From an uncultured Rhodospirillales bacterium (GTDB taxonomy: Bacteria; Pseudomonadota; Alphaproteobacteria; ATCC43930; CGMCC-115725): a stretch of DNA of 64,000 nt. Made by a program: the position numbers and the translations under genes. A model generated the notes under the pieces. The model saw nothing but the letters and a program-made list of their open reading frames with translations. It searched no databases and had not been told where the DNA came from. Positions within the stretch are counted from its first letter, which is position 1, and each line of letters opens with the position of its first letter. The stretch lies in NCBI GenBank assembly GCA_903828515.1, contig CAIKMD010000007.1, positions 248,001 through 312,000 of the forward strand, in the 5' to 3' direction. Of the stretch, positions 39,258 through 47,501 are shown in pieces.

Positions 39258-40414
39258 GCGCGGCCCCAAAGCTCCTTCGAGGCAAGCTGCGCGCCCTCGA
39301 CCAGCGATTTGAACTTTGCCCAAACGATGCTCGGGTGGATTTCCTTCGAGGTCGCGAAGGTGGCGAAGCCGCAATCCGATCCGGCGATGACGTTCTCGCG
39401 CCCGACGATCTTGGCGAACCGCACCAGCCATTGCGCGATCAACTCGGGATGTTCGACCAGCATGGTGGTGTGCGAGATCACGCCGGGGATGATGATCTTG
39501 CCGGGCGTCAGCTTTGCTGTTTCCCACACTTTCCATTCGTGCTCGTGGCGCGGATTGGCGGTTTCGAAGGAGTAGGCCTGCGCCTTGATCGTCAGCATCA
39601 GGTCGACGATGTGCTTCAGTTCGATGTCGTGGACGCGCGGGCCCATGTTGATCGAATAACAGGTGTGGAAGCGGATGCGGTCTTCGGGGATGCCCTTCAA
39701 CGCCTGATTCAATGCCTCGACGCGGATCGCGGCCCAGTGGCGATGCTGTTCGACCGTGATTTCGTTCATCGCATAGTTGGAGGCAAAGCGCGGATCGTCG
39801 ATCTGCAGCAGGAATCCGGCATCGACGATCGCCTTGTATTCGACGTGCATCGCATCGGCGATCGCGAAGACGTATTCCTCCGAGGTCTTGTAGTATTCGT
39901 TCTGCTGCCAGTCCTCGATGTTGCCGGGCGAAATCGCCGGAATGAAGGCGTCGCCGGCATCGTGGCCTTTGAGCGCGGCTTTGAAGTTGTCGATGTCGTT
40001 CTTGAGTTGGGTGTGGCCCTTGTAGGTGATCGGCGCGCGACAGACCATGCGCGGCGCCTTGCCGGGGCCGCCGCCTGCGCGCGCCATCTGCTCGTAGTAA
40101 TCGGGAAACGCCTTCACTTCGCGCGACCCCTTCCACGGGCTGCGTACCGCGTCGCTGAGCTCGAAGCCGCCGAGGCGCTCGTTGATATAGGTGAGGAAGC
40201 TCGGCTTGCCGGCTTCGCCGTCGTCGATGATGTCGACGCCCAGATCGAGCTGCGTCCGGACGATCTCGGCGACCGCCTGCTTGTTCATCGCGGCATAAAT
40301 CTTCGGGTCAGTCTTCTGGCCCTGCTCGTTCGCGATCATCATTTGCAGCCATTCCTCGTTGCGCGGAAGGCTGCCGGCATGGGTGGTCAGGATCTTGTCG
40401 ACCGAATGTTTCAT
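39254..40414 (-). CDS. Cobalamin-independent methionine synthase II-like methyltransferase
   Basis: 386 residues resembling the C-terminal catalytic half of MetE (UROD/MetE barrel). THAGSLPRNEEW at the N-terminus is typical. All zinc ligands of MetE are present by pattern: His250 and Cys252 (RFHTCYSIN), Glu284 (YSFETANPRHEHEW) and Cys348 (AGSDCGFATF). It lacks the N-terminal folate-binding half of classical MetE, so the methyl donor need not be methyltetrahydrofolate; such proteins are often in catabolic loci and may demethylate a substrate. Starts at ATG 40414, 4 bases after the flavin-reductase-like gene stop. Confidence 0.85.
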   Translation of the reverse strand: MKHSVDKILTTHAGSLPRNEEWLQMMIANEQGQKTDPKIYAAMNKQAVAEIVRTQLDLGVDIIDDGEAGKPSFLTYINERLGGFELSDAVRSPWKGSREVKAFPDYYEQMARAGGGPGKAPRMVCRAPITYKGHTQLKNDIDNFKAALKGHDAGDAFIPAISPGNIEDWQQNEYYKTSEEYVFAIADAMHVEYKAIVDAGFLLQIDDPRFASNYAMNEITVEQHRHWAAIRVEALNQALKGIPEDRIRFHTCYSINMGPRVHDIELKHIVDLMLTIKAQAYSFETANPRHEHEWKVWETAKLTPGKIIIPGVISHTTMLVEHPELIAQWLVRFAKIVGRENVIAGSDCGFATFATSKEIHPSIVWAKFKSLVEGAQLASKELWGRA

Positions 40415-40418
40415 GGCG

Positions 40419-41066
40419 TCAGTGCTCCTTGAACATGGCGCGTTCGCGCGCGAGGAAGGTTTCGACTTCGGGACCGTCGTAAGGGACCGCGGCGGCCATC
40501 TTGTCGTAGGCGGCGACGAACTGCCCGCCATAGGGCGCGCCGCAATAATGCGCCGACTTGACCTTGTCCCAAATCACATAGCCGTCGGCATCGACGCAAT
40601 CGGCATCGACCGAGGCAGCGACGACCTTGCCGACGATCATCAATCGCCCGGCCCATTCCTTGGTCCACTCGACCGTGCATTCGAAATGGCGCGGGCATTC
40701 GGCGATACGCGGTGGCTTGACCAATTTCGCGGGCAGGGCGGTCAAGCCCGCTTTTTCCAACTCGCTCACGCCCGGTGCGAAGGGCAAGCCGACGATGCGG
40801 ACTTTCTCGAGGCTGGCGCTCTCGAAGCGCGGCAGGTTCACGACGAAGTCGCTGCCGGCGAGAATGTTGTTGGCGTTGTCGGCGCCGACATTGGCGGTGA
40901 AGGCGATATAGACCGGCTCGTGATGAACCCGCGTGCAAGTGCCATAGGAGGCCGCGTTGACGCGGCCCTGCGCGTCGACCGTCGTGATCATGGCAAGGCA
41001 CGAACTCGGCGCGAACAGACGGTCCCAATATTTTGCCGGTTGATCGAGTTTTGCGATGCTCGCCAT
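40419..41066 (-). CDS. Flavin reductase-like domain protein (flavoredoxin type)
   Basis: 215 residues with the split-barrel FMN-binding fold: SSCLAMITTVDAQGRVNAAS (FMN contact), VYIAFTANVGADNANNIL, NLPRFESASLEKVR, and RHFECTVEWTKEWAGRLMIV. Such proteins supply reduced flavin to oxygenases or bind FMN as electron carriers. First gene of the minus-strand operon flavoredoxin - MetE-like - DLH - binding protein; a 138-bp gap separates it from the divergent binding protein gene. Its electron acceptor could be an enzyme of this cluster, which is inference. Confidence 0.83.
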   Translation of the reverse strand: MASIAKLDQPAKYWDRLFAPSSCLAMITTVDAQGRVNAASYGTCTRVHHEPVYIAFTANVGADNANNILAGSDFVVNLPRFESASLEKVRIVGLPFAPGVSELEKAGLTALPAKLVKPPRIAECPRHFECTVEWTKEWAGRLMIVGKVVAASVDADCVDADGYVIWDKVKSAHYCGAPYGGQFVAAYDKMAAAVPYDGPEVETFLARERAMFKEH

Positions 41067-41204
41067 GCGCAGGTTCTTCTCCCTTTTCGCCTCTCTTTTT
41101 CGCCGATGCGAGGCCCCGCGTGGACGTTAAGGCGACCCTGGGCAGAGGTCAACGAAGCGTGGTAAGGAGGGATCAAGGGCGACAACGATCAATCGGGAGC
41201 GGCG

Positions 41205-42326
41205 ATGCGAATTTTGCGGCGATCCTTTTTGCGCGGCGGTGCCGCGTTGTCGCTGGCGACCGGATTGGGCGCGCGCCTGACCCCGGCCCTCGCGCAAGCC
41301 GCCGATTGGAAAGCTGAGTGGGACAAGACGGTCGCGGCCGCCAACAAGGAAGGCCACGTCGTCGTTTGCATCTCGCCCGGTCTCGCGCGGCGCGATTACA
41401 TTCTCAAACAGTGGAAGGCGGATTTTCCTGGCATCGAGATGTCGATCTCGAATGCGTTCGGCGGCGGTTTCGTTTCGCAGGTCGCAACCGAGCGCGCGGC
41501 CGGGCGTTACCTCTGGGACGTTTACAGCAGCGGCTCGGCGACCGGTTACGCCGCGATCAAAAGCGGGCAACTCGATCCGCTATTGCCCGAATTGATTTTG
41601 CCCGAGGTCAACGATCCGAAAATCTGGGGCGGCTGGGACACCGCGTTCTACGACCTCGGCAAGAAATATCTTCTTGCTTTGGTCGCCGATGTAACGACGC
41701 CTTATTACGACGCCAAGCGCATCGATCCCGCGCGCGCCGACAAGCTCGGCCTGCAATTGCTTTTGGAGCCCGATCTGAAGGGCAAGCTCGTGTGGTTCGA
41801 TCCGCGCGTCGAGGGACCGGGCCCGACCTTCCTCGTCCTGTTCCAGCATGTGCTGGGCGATGCCGGTCTGACCAAGCTGCTCTACGACCAGGACGTGACC
41901 TTCGTGACCAACTTCAACGATGCGGCGCAGATGCTGGTGCGCGGCAAGGTGTGGATGGGCATGGGCGGCGGATTGAAGGAATCGTTCAAGGACTTCGTCG
42001 CCGCCGGTTTACCGATCGACGTGCGCGATCTCGGCAACACGCCCGACAAGGCCTGGCTCGGCACCGATGGCGCGACGCTGGGCGTCTATAACCAGCGGCC
42101 TCATCCGAATGCGGCGCGCGTCTTCGTCAATTGGGTGGCGTCGCGTCGCGTCGCCGAAGCGATGGCGAAGGCGACCGATTACGCCTCGCGCCGCAGCGAT
42201 ATTCCGCCGCTTCATCCCGGCCTCGGCATCATCCCCGGCGTCACCTACGTTCAATCGGCGATCGAGGAAAACCTGCCGCTCCAGCGCAAATGGATGGATG
42301 AGGCGAAGAAAGCTCACCCCCAATAG
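41205..42326 (+). CDS. Periplasmic substrate-binding protein, paralogue A (possible Tat substrate)
   Basis: 373 residues; the N-terminus has a twin-arginine-like signal (RILRRSFLRGGAALSLATGL) cut near TPALAQA. The mature protein begins DWKAEWDKTVAAANKEGHVVV and shares long identical stretches with the convergent gene at 42334-43419, for example WDV, GTDGATLGVYNQRPHPNAAR and VFVNW. Same general family as the binding protein at 37423-38511. The ligand is unknown. GGGAGCGGCG upstream gives a ribosome site. It is tail-to-tail with its paralogue, only 7 bases apart. Confidence 0.82.
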   Translation: MRILRRSFLRGGAALSLATGLGARLTPALAQAADWKAEWDKTVAAANKEGHVVVCISPGLARRDYILKQWKADFPGIEMSISNAFGGGFVSQVATERAAGRYLWDVYSSGSATGYAAIKSGQLDPLLPELILPEVNDPKIWGGWDTAFYDLGKKYLLALVADVTTPYYDAKRIDPARADKLGLQLLLEPDLKGKLVWFDPRVEGPGPTFLVLFQHVLGDAGLTKLLYDQDVTFVTNFNDAAQMLVRGKVWMGMGGGLKESFKDFVAAGLPIDVRDLGNTPDKAWLGTDGATLGVYNQRPHPNAARVFVNWVASRRVAEAMAKATDYASRRSDIPPLHPGLGIIPGVTYVQSAIEENLPLQRKWMDEAKKAHPQ

Positions 42327-42333
42327 GCGGACG

Positions 42334-43419
42334 CTATTGCGGCCGAATCTGTTTCAGTTCGGCCATCCATTTCCGCATCGTCGTGTCGTTGGCCGGGCGC
42401 TGGGCATAGAAATACTCGGCGCCGGCGATCGGCGTCTGGTCGGGATCGAGCGTCGGTACGTCGAGGCGGCGCGAACCCCAGCCCTGCGCCGTCGCCAGCA
42501 TCGCCGAGATCCGTTTCGACATGATCCAGTTGACGAAGACGCGCGCCGCGTTCGGATGCGGGCGCTGATTGAAGACGCCGAGCGTGGTTCCGTCGGTGCC
42601 GCGATAGGATGTCTCGGGCGTATGGCCGAAGCTCTTGGCGTTGATCGGCACGCCGGCATTGACGAACGAGGCGAGATCGAAGCGTGGATTGCCGGCGATC
42701 GCGATCACCGCCTTGTTGCGTACCAGGGCGCCACCCGCATCGGTGAGGCTGGTGACGAAAATCGGGTCCTGATCGGTCAAGAGCTTGCGGAGCAGATCGG
42801 GGCCCAGAACATGATCGAACAAAGCGAGATAGGGCGCGCCCGGTCCTTCGAGGCGGGGATCGTACCAGACGATCTTGCCCTTGTAGGCAGGATCGAGCAG
42901 CAGTTTCAGGCCCTGGGCCTCGACCGTGGCAGGCGCGATCGCGGCGGCGTTGTAATAGGGGGATTCGAGATCGGTCACGAGGCCGAGGACGTATTTCTTC
43001 TCGTCGTCGTAGAACGCATCGTTCCAGCCGCCCCACGCGGCTTCGTCCTTGCTGTCGGGCAGGATCAGTTCGGGCATGAGCGGATCGAGCAGCTTGGCTT
43101 TGACCGCGCTGTAACCCGTGTTGGGGCCGCTATCGAAGACATCCCAGAGATAGCGTCCGGCCGCGCGTTCGGTCGCGACCTGGGGCACGAAGGCATTGCC
43201 GCTGACGCTCTGCACCGAAAGCTCGATCTGCGGATAATCGGCTTTCCATTGCTTCAACAGGAATTCGCGGCGCGGCAGGCCGGGCGAGATGCAGACGACG
43301 ATGGCGCCTTCCTTGCTGGCAGCGGCGACGGTCCTGTCCCATTCCGATTGCCAATCGTCGGCCGCCCACGCGGATGTCGTCGTCAGCAAGAACGCCAGAA
43401 TCGCCCCGAATGCGCGCAT
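42334..43419 (-). CDS. Periplasmic substrate-binding protein, paralogue B
   Basis: 361 residues from ATG 43419, with a Sec signal peptide (MRAFGAILAFLLTTTSAWAA). The mature part, DWQSEWDRTVAAASKEGAIVV through GTDGTTLGVFNQRPHPNAAR, is clearly homologous to paralogue A along its whole length, yet uses a different export signal. An upstream in-frame extension to 43533 overlaps the divergent gene and is not expected to be translated. The likely history is inverted duplication and divergence. Ligand unknown. Confidence 0.82.
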   Translation of the reverse strand: MRAFGAILAFLLTTTSAWAADDWQSEWDRTVAAASKEGAIVVCISPGLPRREFLLKQWKADYPQIELSVQSVSGNAFVPQVATERAAGRYLWDVFDSGPNTGYSAVKAKLLDPLMPELILPDSKDEAAWGGWNDAFYDDEKKYVLGLVTDLESPYYNAAAIAPATVEAQGLKLLLDPAYKGKIVWYDPRLEGPGAPYLALFDHVLGPDLLRKLLTDQDPIFVTSLTDAGGALVRNKAVIAIAGNPRFDLASFVNAGVPINAKSFGHTPETSYRGTDGTTLGVFNQRPHPNAARVFVNWIMSKRISAMLATAQGWGSRRLDVPTLDPDQTPIAGAEYFYAQRPANDTTMRKWMAELKQIRPQ

Positions 43420-43513
43420 GACGAAGCCTCCCCCGATCCTAATTCTTGGGCGATAGGCTACACTGGTGATGGCGCCGGCGGGAGTCCGCAGGACGTGGGG
43501 CAGGGTGATACGC

Positions 43514-44527
43514 ATGGCCAATGTACCGATCAAATTCGCCTGCGGGCTCTACGACCGGATGCTGGCGCTTTACACCGGCGAGGTCTGCGCCGAGGGCATC
43601 GATCTGACCTATGTGATCGAGGAAAGCCCGCGCAACATCTTCGACAAGATGGCGGGTGAACTGACCTTCGATGCCTGCGAGATGTCCACATCGGAATTGG
43701 TCTGCCGGCTTGCCGCGAAGCAATCGCCGTTCGTCGCCATTCCGGTCTTTCCGTCGCGGATGTTCCGCCACTCCTACATCGTCATCAACCGGCGCGCGGG
43801 CATCACATCGCCGAAGGACCTCGAAGGCAAACGCATCGGCGTGCCGATCTATACGGTGAGCGCCGCGGTCTATCTGCGGGGCCTGCTGCAGCACGAATAT
43901 GGCGTCGACCTCTCGACCATCCAATGGATCGAGGGCGACATGGAGACGCCGAAGCCCCGGCACGGCAATCCGAACGTGATGCCGTTGCTGAAGCCGGTCG
44001 CGATCGAGAGCAACCGATCGGGCAAGTCGCTGAGCCAGTTGCTGGCCGATGGTGAGATCGACGCGATCATCGCCGCCTTCCTGCCGTCGTCCTTCGGCAC
44101 GGATCCGGACGTGGTCCGGCTTTTCCCCGACTACGTCGACGTCGAGACCGCCTATTACCGCAAGACCGGCATCTTCCCGATCATGCATGCGGTCGCCATC
44201 CGCCGCGACCTCTACGAGCAGCACCCTTTTGTTGCGGCGAGCCTCTATGACGCGTTCTGCCGGTCGCGCGCCCTGGCGCTCGAACGGATGCTGGGCCGCG
44301 GCGCGACGCCGGTCATGCTGCCTTGGCTCAAGGCGGAAACCGAACGGATGATGGCGCTGATGGGCGGCGATCTGTGGCCTTACGGGATCGAGCCCAACCG
44401 CACGACATTGGAGGCTTTCGTTACCTATCTGGCCGAGCAAGGGATGATCGCGGCGCCGATGCCGCTGGACGATATCTTCGTTCCCGTGGGGGCCGCCGGG
44501 CGCTATGATCGGGCCAATAATTTGTGA
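43514..44527 (+). CDS. 4,5-dihydroxyphthalate decarboxylase (Pht5)-like / solute-binding fold protein
   Basis: 337 residues from ATG 43514, without signal peptide. IKFACGLYDRMLALYTGEV and AEGIDLTYVIEE at the N-terminus, then FPSRMFRHSYIVINRRAGI and KDLEGKRIGVPIYTVSAAVY, match the family annotated as 4,5-dihydroxyphthalate decarboxylase, which shares the NMT1 periplasmic-binding fold. Lack of a signal favours a cytoplasmic enzyme, possibly a decarboxylase, but many members are of unknown activity. Its stop overlaps the region just before the VOC gene; the four plus-strand genes from here appear to form one operon. Confidence 0.75.
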   Translation: MANVPIKFACGLYDRMLALYTGEVCAEGIDLTYVIEESPRNIFDKMAGELTFDACEMSTSELVCRLAAKQSPFVAIPVFPSRMFRHSYIVINRRAGITSPKDLEGKRIGVPIYTVSAAVYLRGLLQHEYGVDLSTIQWIEGDMETPKPRHGNPNVMPLLKPVAIESNRSGKSLSQLLADGEIDAIIAAFLPSSFGTDPDVVRLFPDYVDVETAYYRKTGIFPIMHAVAIRRDLYEQHPFVAASLYDAFCRSRALALERMLGRGATPVMLPWLKAETERMMALMGGDLWPYGIEPNRTTLEAFVTYLAEQGMIAAPMPLDDIFVPVGAAGRYDRANNL

Positions 44528-44541
44528 CCGGGAGAGACCTC

Positions 44542-45408
44542 ATGAAGATTTTGCGGATCGAGGAATTGGTGTTCGGCGCCGAGGATGCGGCGGCCGGGGT
44601 CAAATATTTCGAGGACTGGGGTTTGGAGAATCTCGGCGCCAATGGCACCGGTGCCGATTTCGGCATGCCGTCGGGCCAGGTGATCCGGGTCCGCGCGGCG
44701 GGAGACGCCTCGCTGCCGTCGACCCTTGAAAAGGGTTCGACCCTGCGCGAGGAATTTTGGGGTGTCGACAACGAAGCCTCGCTCGACGAGATCGAGCGCG
44801 AACTGAGCCGTGACCGCGAGGTCCGGCGCGGCAATGACGGCTCGCTCCATACGCGCGACCCGCACGGCTTCGCGCTCGGCTTCCGTGTCGCGCAACCGAA
44901 GACGCCGCCGGCCGATCCGGTGCCGTCGCGGCTGAACAAGCCGTTCGATACGAAATTGCGCGCCAAGCCGAAGCGCATCGGCCACGTCGTCAACTGGATC
45001 ACCAAGGCCAAGGAGCGCGAAGGCGCCGAGTTCTATGTCGACCGGCTGGGCTTCCGGGTGTCCGACCGTGCCCCCGATTTCGGCGATTTTCTGCGCGCCG
45101 CGGGCTCGCTCGACCACCACAATCTCGGCATGTTCAATTTCCGCGACTTCGCCGGTTATGGGCACATCGCCTTTGAAGTCGCGTCGTTCGACGAGGTCAT
45201 GGTCGGCGGCCAATTCATGAAGAAGGCGGGCTGGAAGCCGCAGAACAAGCCCGGCCGCCACATCGTCGGCTCCAACACCTATTGGAACTTCGTCAGCCCG
45301 TGCGGCGGCAGCACCGAGTATTTCTCGGACATGGATATGATGGACGACGAATGGCAGCCGCGCGTGTGGGAGAAATTCCCCGGCGCGCATATCTGGTCGA
45401 CCGACTGA
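44542..45408 (+). CDS. VOC-family extradiol dioxygenase-like protein
   Basis: 288 residues forming two vicinal-oxygen-chelate modules (about 1-118 and 143-265). In the second module the metal triad His148 (RIGHVVNW), His208 (GYGHIAFEV) and Glu259 (STEYFSDMD) is present, together with DHHNLGMF (His192/193), the layout of type I extradiol dioxygenases such as BphC. So it may cleave a catechol-like ring, though VOC proteins also act as lyases or hydratases. GGGAGAG lies 7 bases before the ATG. Located between the Pht5-like and HD-domain genes. Confidence 0.83.
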   Translation: MKILRIEELVFGAEDAAAGVKYFEDWGLENLGANGTGADFGMPSGQVIRVRAAGDASLPSTLEKGSTLREEFWGVDNEASLDEIERELSRDREVRRGNDGSLHTRDPHGFALGFRVAQPKTPPADPVPSRLNKPFDTKLRAKPKRIGHVVNWITKAKEREGAEFYVDRLGFRVSDRAPDFGDFLRAAGSLDHHNLGMFNFRDFAGYGHIAFEVASFDEVMVGGQFMKKAGWKPQNKPGRHIVGSNTYWNFVSPCGGSTEYFSDMDMMDDEWQPRVWEKFPGAHIWSTD

Positions 45409-45462
45409 GGGTTGCCGACCATCAGACCGATTGATTGAAGCGTCGATCCCGGGAGTACCCAT

Positions 45463-46221
45463 ATGGCCTTCACCACGATTCACGAACGCGCCGACGAACT
45501 CGAACAAAAGATGAGCGACGAGCTCGACGTTCTCATCACCAAATCGGCGCTCGCCAATCTGGAAGACGGCAAGCGGGGCCCCAGCGGCATGGGCATGGCG
45601 CGGCTGGCGGAAAATCCCGGCAAGCTGTTCCTGATCGGTGACGATCCGCGCTTGCCCAAGATGCCCGAGAAGCCGACCTTGCTCGATTACTTCAAATTCC
45701 GGGCCGGAGGCACCGCGCATCTTTTGCAAAGCGGCATGCATGCGCTGAAGGCCGGCATGGACGAAAAGATTATCATGGCCTGTCTCGTTCACGACATCGC
45801 CAACTCGCTCTTCGTCAAAAGCGATCACGGTTATTGGGGCGCGCAACTGGTCGAGCCCTATGTCGACGAGGAAGTAAGTTGGGCGATTCGCGCGCATCAG
45901 GCCTTGCGATTCTTCCCCGATGAATCGGTCGGCTACAAATATCCGGTGCTCTACACGAATTATTTCGGCGCCGATTACGTGCCCGACGATTACATCCAGG
46001 ATGCCTATAAAAAGGCCCGCAATCACAAATGGTACATGACGTCGCGCCTGATCACGGTGCACGACATTTACTCGTTCGATCCGAACGCCAAGGTGAGCTG
46101 GGAACCCTTCGTCGACATCATCGGCCGCAACTTCAAGCAGCCGAAAGAGGGCCTGGGCCTCGACGGCAGCCCGGTCGCGCATATGTGGCGCACGATCCGC
46201 CGGCCGACGAAATATCTCTAA
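45463..46221 (+). CDS. HD-domain protein, candidate mixed-valent diiron oxygenase (PhnZ-like)
   Basis: 252 residues. The HD motifs are His86 (GGTAHLLQSGMHALKAG), His110-Asp111 (CLVHDIANSL), His122 (KSDHGYWGAQL), His145 (IRAHQALRFF) and Asp201 (TVHDIYSFD). As I recall, PhnZ, which oxidises aminophosphonates, has ligands His34, His58-Asp59, His80, His104, Asp161; the spacings 86-110 and 145-201 match closely, and the 111-122 gap is shorter. HD phosphohydrolases share part of this pattern, so oxygenase activity is inference. The first 75 residues look partly helical and unassigned. It follows the extradiol-like gene by 54 bases. Confidence 0.75.
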   Translation: MAFTTIHERADELEQKMSDELDVLITKSALANLEDGKRGPSGMGMARLAENPGKLFLIGDDPRLPKMPEKPTLLDYFKFRAGGTAHLLQSGMHALKAGMDEKIIMACLVHDIANSLFVKSDHGYWGAQLVEPYVDEEVSWAIRAHQALRFFPDESVGYKYPVLYTNYFGADYVPDDYIQDAYKKARNHKWYMTSRLITVHDIYSFDPNAKVSWEPFVDIIGRNFKQPKEGLGLDGSPVAHMWRTIRRPTKYL

Positions 46222-46241
46222 GCCTCAAGGGACGGGCGGTG

Positions 46242-47252
46242 ATGACGTTGTTACGCCGCCTGTCGCTGTGTCTCGTCGTCGTGCTCGGCCTTGCCGCGCC
46301 GACGAGTTCGCCGCGTGCCCAGGTTGAGCATGCCGTGATGGCGGTGCCTGCGGTCACGATTCTCTTCCTTGCCTACTTCATCGCCGAGGATGAAGGGATT
46401 TTCACCCGGCAGGATATCGACCTGAAGACCGTCAACATTGCCGGCATCGGCGCGATGAACGCGGTGATCTCGGGCTCGGCGGATTTTTCGCTTTCGTCGG
46501 GCGGCTCGTTCACCCGCGCGATCAGCCACGGCCAGAAGCTTCTGATCATCGTCGATCTGGTGCAGCATCTGGCGCAGACGGTGGTACTGCGCAAAGACAT
46601 CGCCGATCAGATTCATTTCGATCCGACCGCGCCGCTTGCCGTGCGCGCGCAGGCGATGCGCGGCCGCTCCTTCGGGATGGGCGGTGTCAATTCCGTTTCC
46701 GATGCCTTCTTGCGGCTGGTCGCGAAAGCGGGCGGCGTGCGTCCCGACGAGATCATCGAGGCGCCGCTACAGCCCTCGGATGAAATCTCGGCGCTGGAGC
46801 GCCACGCGATCGATGGGTTCACCCACGGGCCGCCTTGGGCGCAACAGGTCGTGATCGAGGGCAAGGCTGTGGTCATCGCCGACGGCGCCAAAGGCGAGCC
46901 ATCCGATGCGACGCCCTATGCCGATGGGATCGTGGTGACGCGGGCGTCCTACTGCACCGACCATCGGTCGATCTGCGCCAAGATGGGTCACGCGATGCTG
47001 CTCGGTACCGAAGCGATCTTCGAACGCCCGCGCGATGCGCTGACAGTCTTGAAGAAACGCTATCCGACTGTCGACGATCGGGTGCTTCAGGCGGCGCTCG
47101 ACTCGATGACGACGCTGGCCGCGCGTCCGCCGGTGATGACGATCGAGGCGTTGCAGAACGCCGATCGGCTCAATGTCGAGGTGGGCTTCATGAAGCCCGA
47201 GGACCAGCTCCCGTCTTACGACGGGCTGTTCGACAATCAATTCGTGAAGTGA
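46242..47252 (+). CDS. ABC transporter substrate-binding protein (NMT1/THI5-like)
   Basis: 336 residues from ATG 46242 (an in-frame GTG precedes it directly), with a signal peptide (LLRRLSLCLVVVLGLAAPTS). VTILFLAYFIAEDEGIFTRQ, IGAMNAVISGSADFSLSSGG and FGMGGVNSVSDAFLRLVAKA are typical of NMT1/TauA-type binding proteins, which carry aromatic or sulfonate-like ligands. Last gene of the plus-strand operon. No TauB/TauC homologue follows. Fifth binding-protein-like gene in 10 kb. Confidence 0.83.
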   Translation: MTLLRRLSLCLVVVLGLAAPTSSPRAQVEHAVMAVPAVTILFLAYFIAEDEGIFTRQDIDLKTVNIAGIGAMNAVISGSADFSLSSGGSFTRAISHGQKLLIIVDLVQHLAQTVVLRKDIADQIHFDPTAPLAVRAQAMRGRSFGMGGVNSVSDAFLRLVAKAGGVRPDEIIEAPLQPSDEISALERHAIDGFTHGPPWAQQVVIEGKAVVIADGAKGEPSDATPYADGIVVTRASYCTDHRSICAKMGHAMLLGTEAIFERPRDALTVLKKRYPTVDDRVLQAALDSMTTLAARPPVMTIEALQNADRLNVEVGFMKPEDQLPSYDGLFDNQFVK

Positions 47253-47286
47253 TCGTCGACCGGATCGCTTAGAGGCCCGCCCTCTT

Positions 47287-47397
47287 TTAGAGACCCGTTT
47301 GCCGCTTGCGCTGGCGGGTGCGCTTCGCATTGCGCTTGGCTTTGCGGCGGTTGGCGCGAATTTTCAGGCTCGATTTTTTCGTGGCTTTGTTGATCAT
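47287..47397 (-). CDS. Very small, highly basic protein, unknown
   Basis: An open frame of 36 codons plus TAA, ATG at 47397: MINKATKKSSLKIRANRRKA then KRNAKRTRQRKRQTGL. Half of all residues are Lys or Arg, like ribosomal or nucleic-acid-binding mini-proteins. Third codon positions are GC-rich like real genes here, and the frame fills a gap otherwise without a gene. A ribosome site is weak (GAGC). It converges with the NMT1-like gene and is followed upstream by lpxD's end at 104 bases. A real gene is likely but unproven. Confidence 0.5.
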   Translation of the reverse strand: MINKATKKSSLKIRANRRKAKRNAKRTRQRKRQTGL

Positions 47398-47501
47398 GCT
47401 CGTTTTCGCGGGTTTGAGGCAAAGGGGTGAGTGGTTGGCGTGAAGCTAGCACCGGGATGCGCCTCGTTTAAGCGCTTTCTCGTGGAATTCGGCGCGAAAA
47501 C

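Noticed and set aside
38526-40136. Apparent 536-residue fusion ending in dienelactone hydrolase
   Set aside because: The N-terminal 290 codons are another frame of the MetE-like gene. The GTG at 39257 gives a normal-length hydrolase overlapping the upstream stop.
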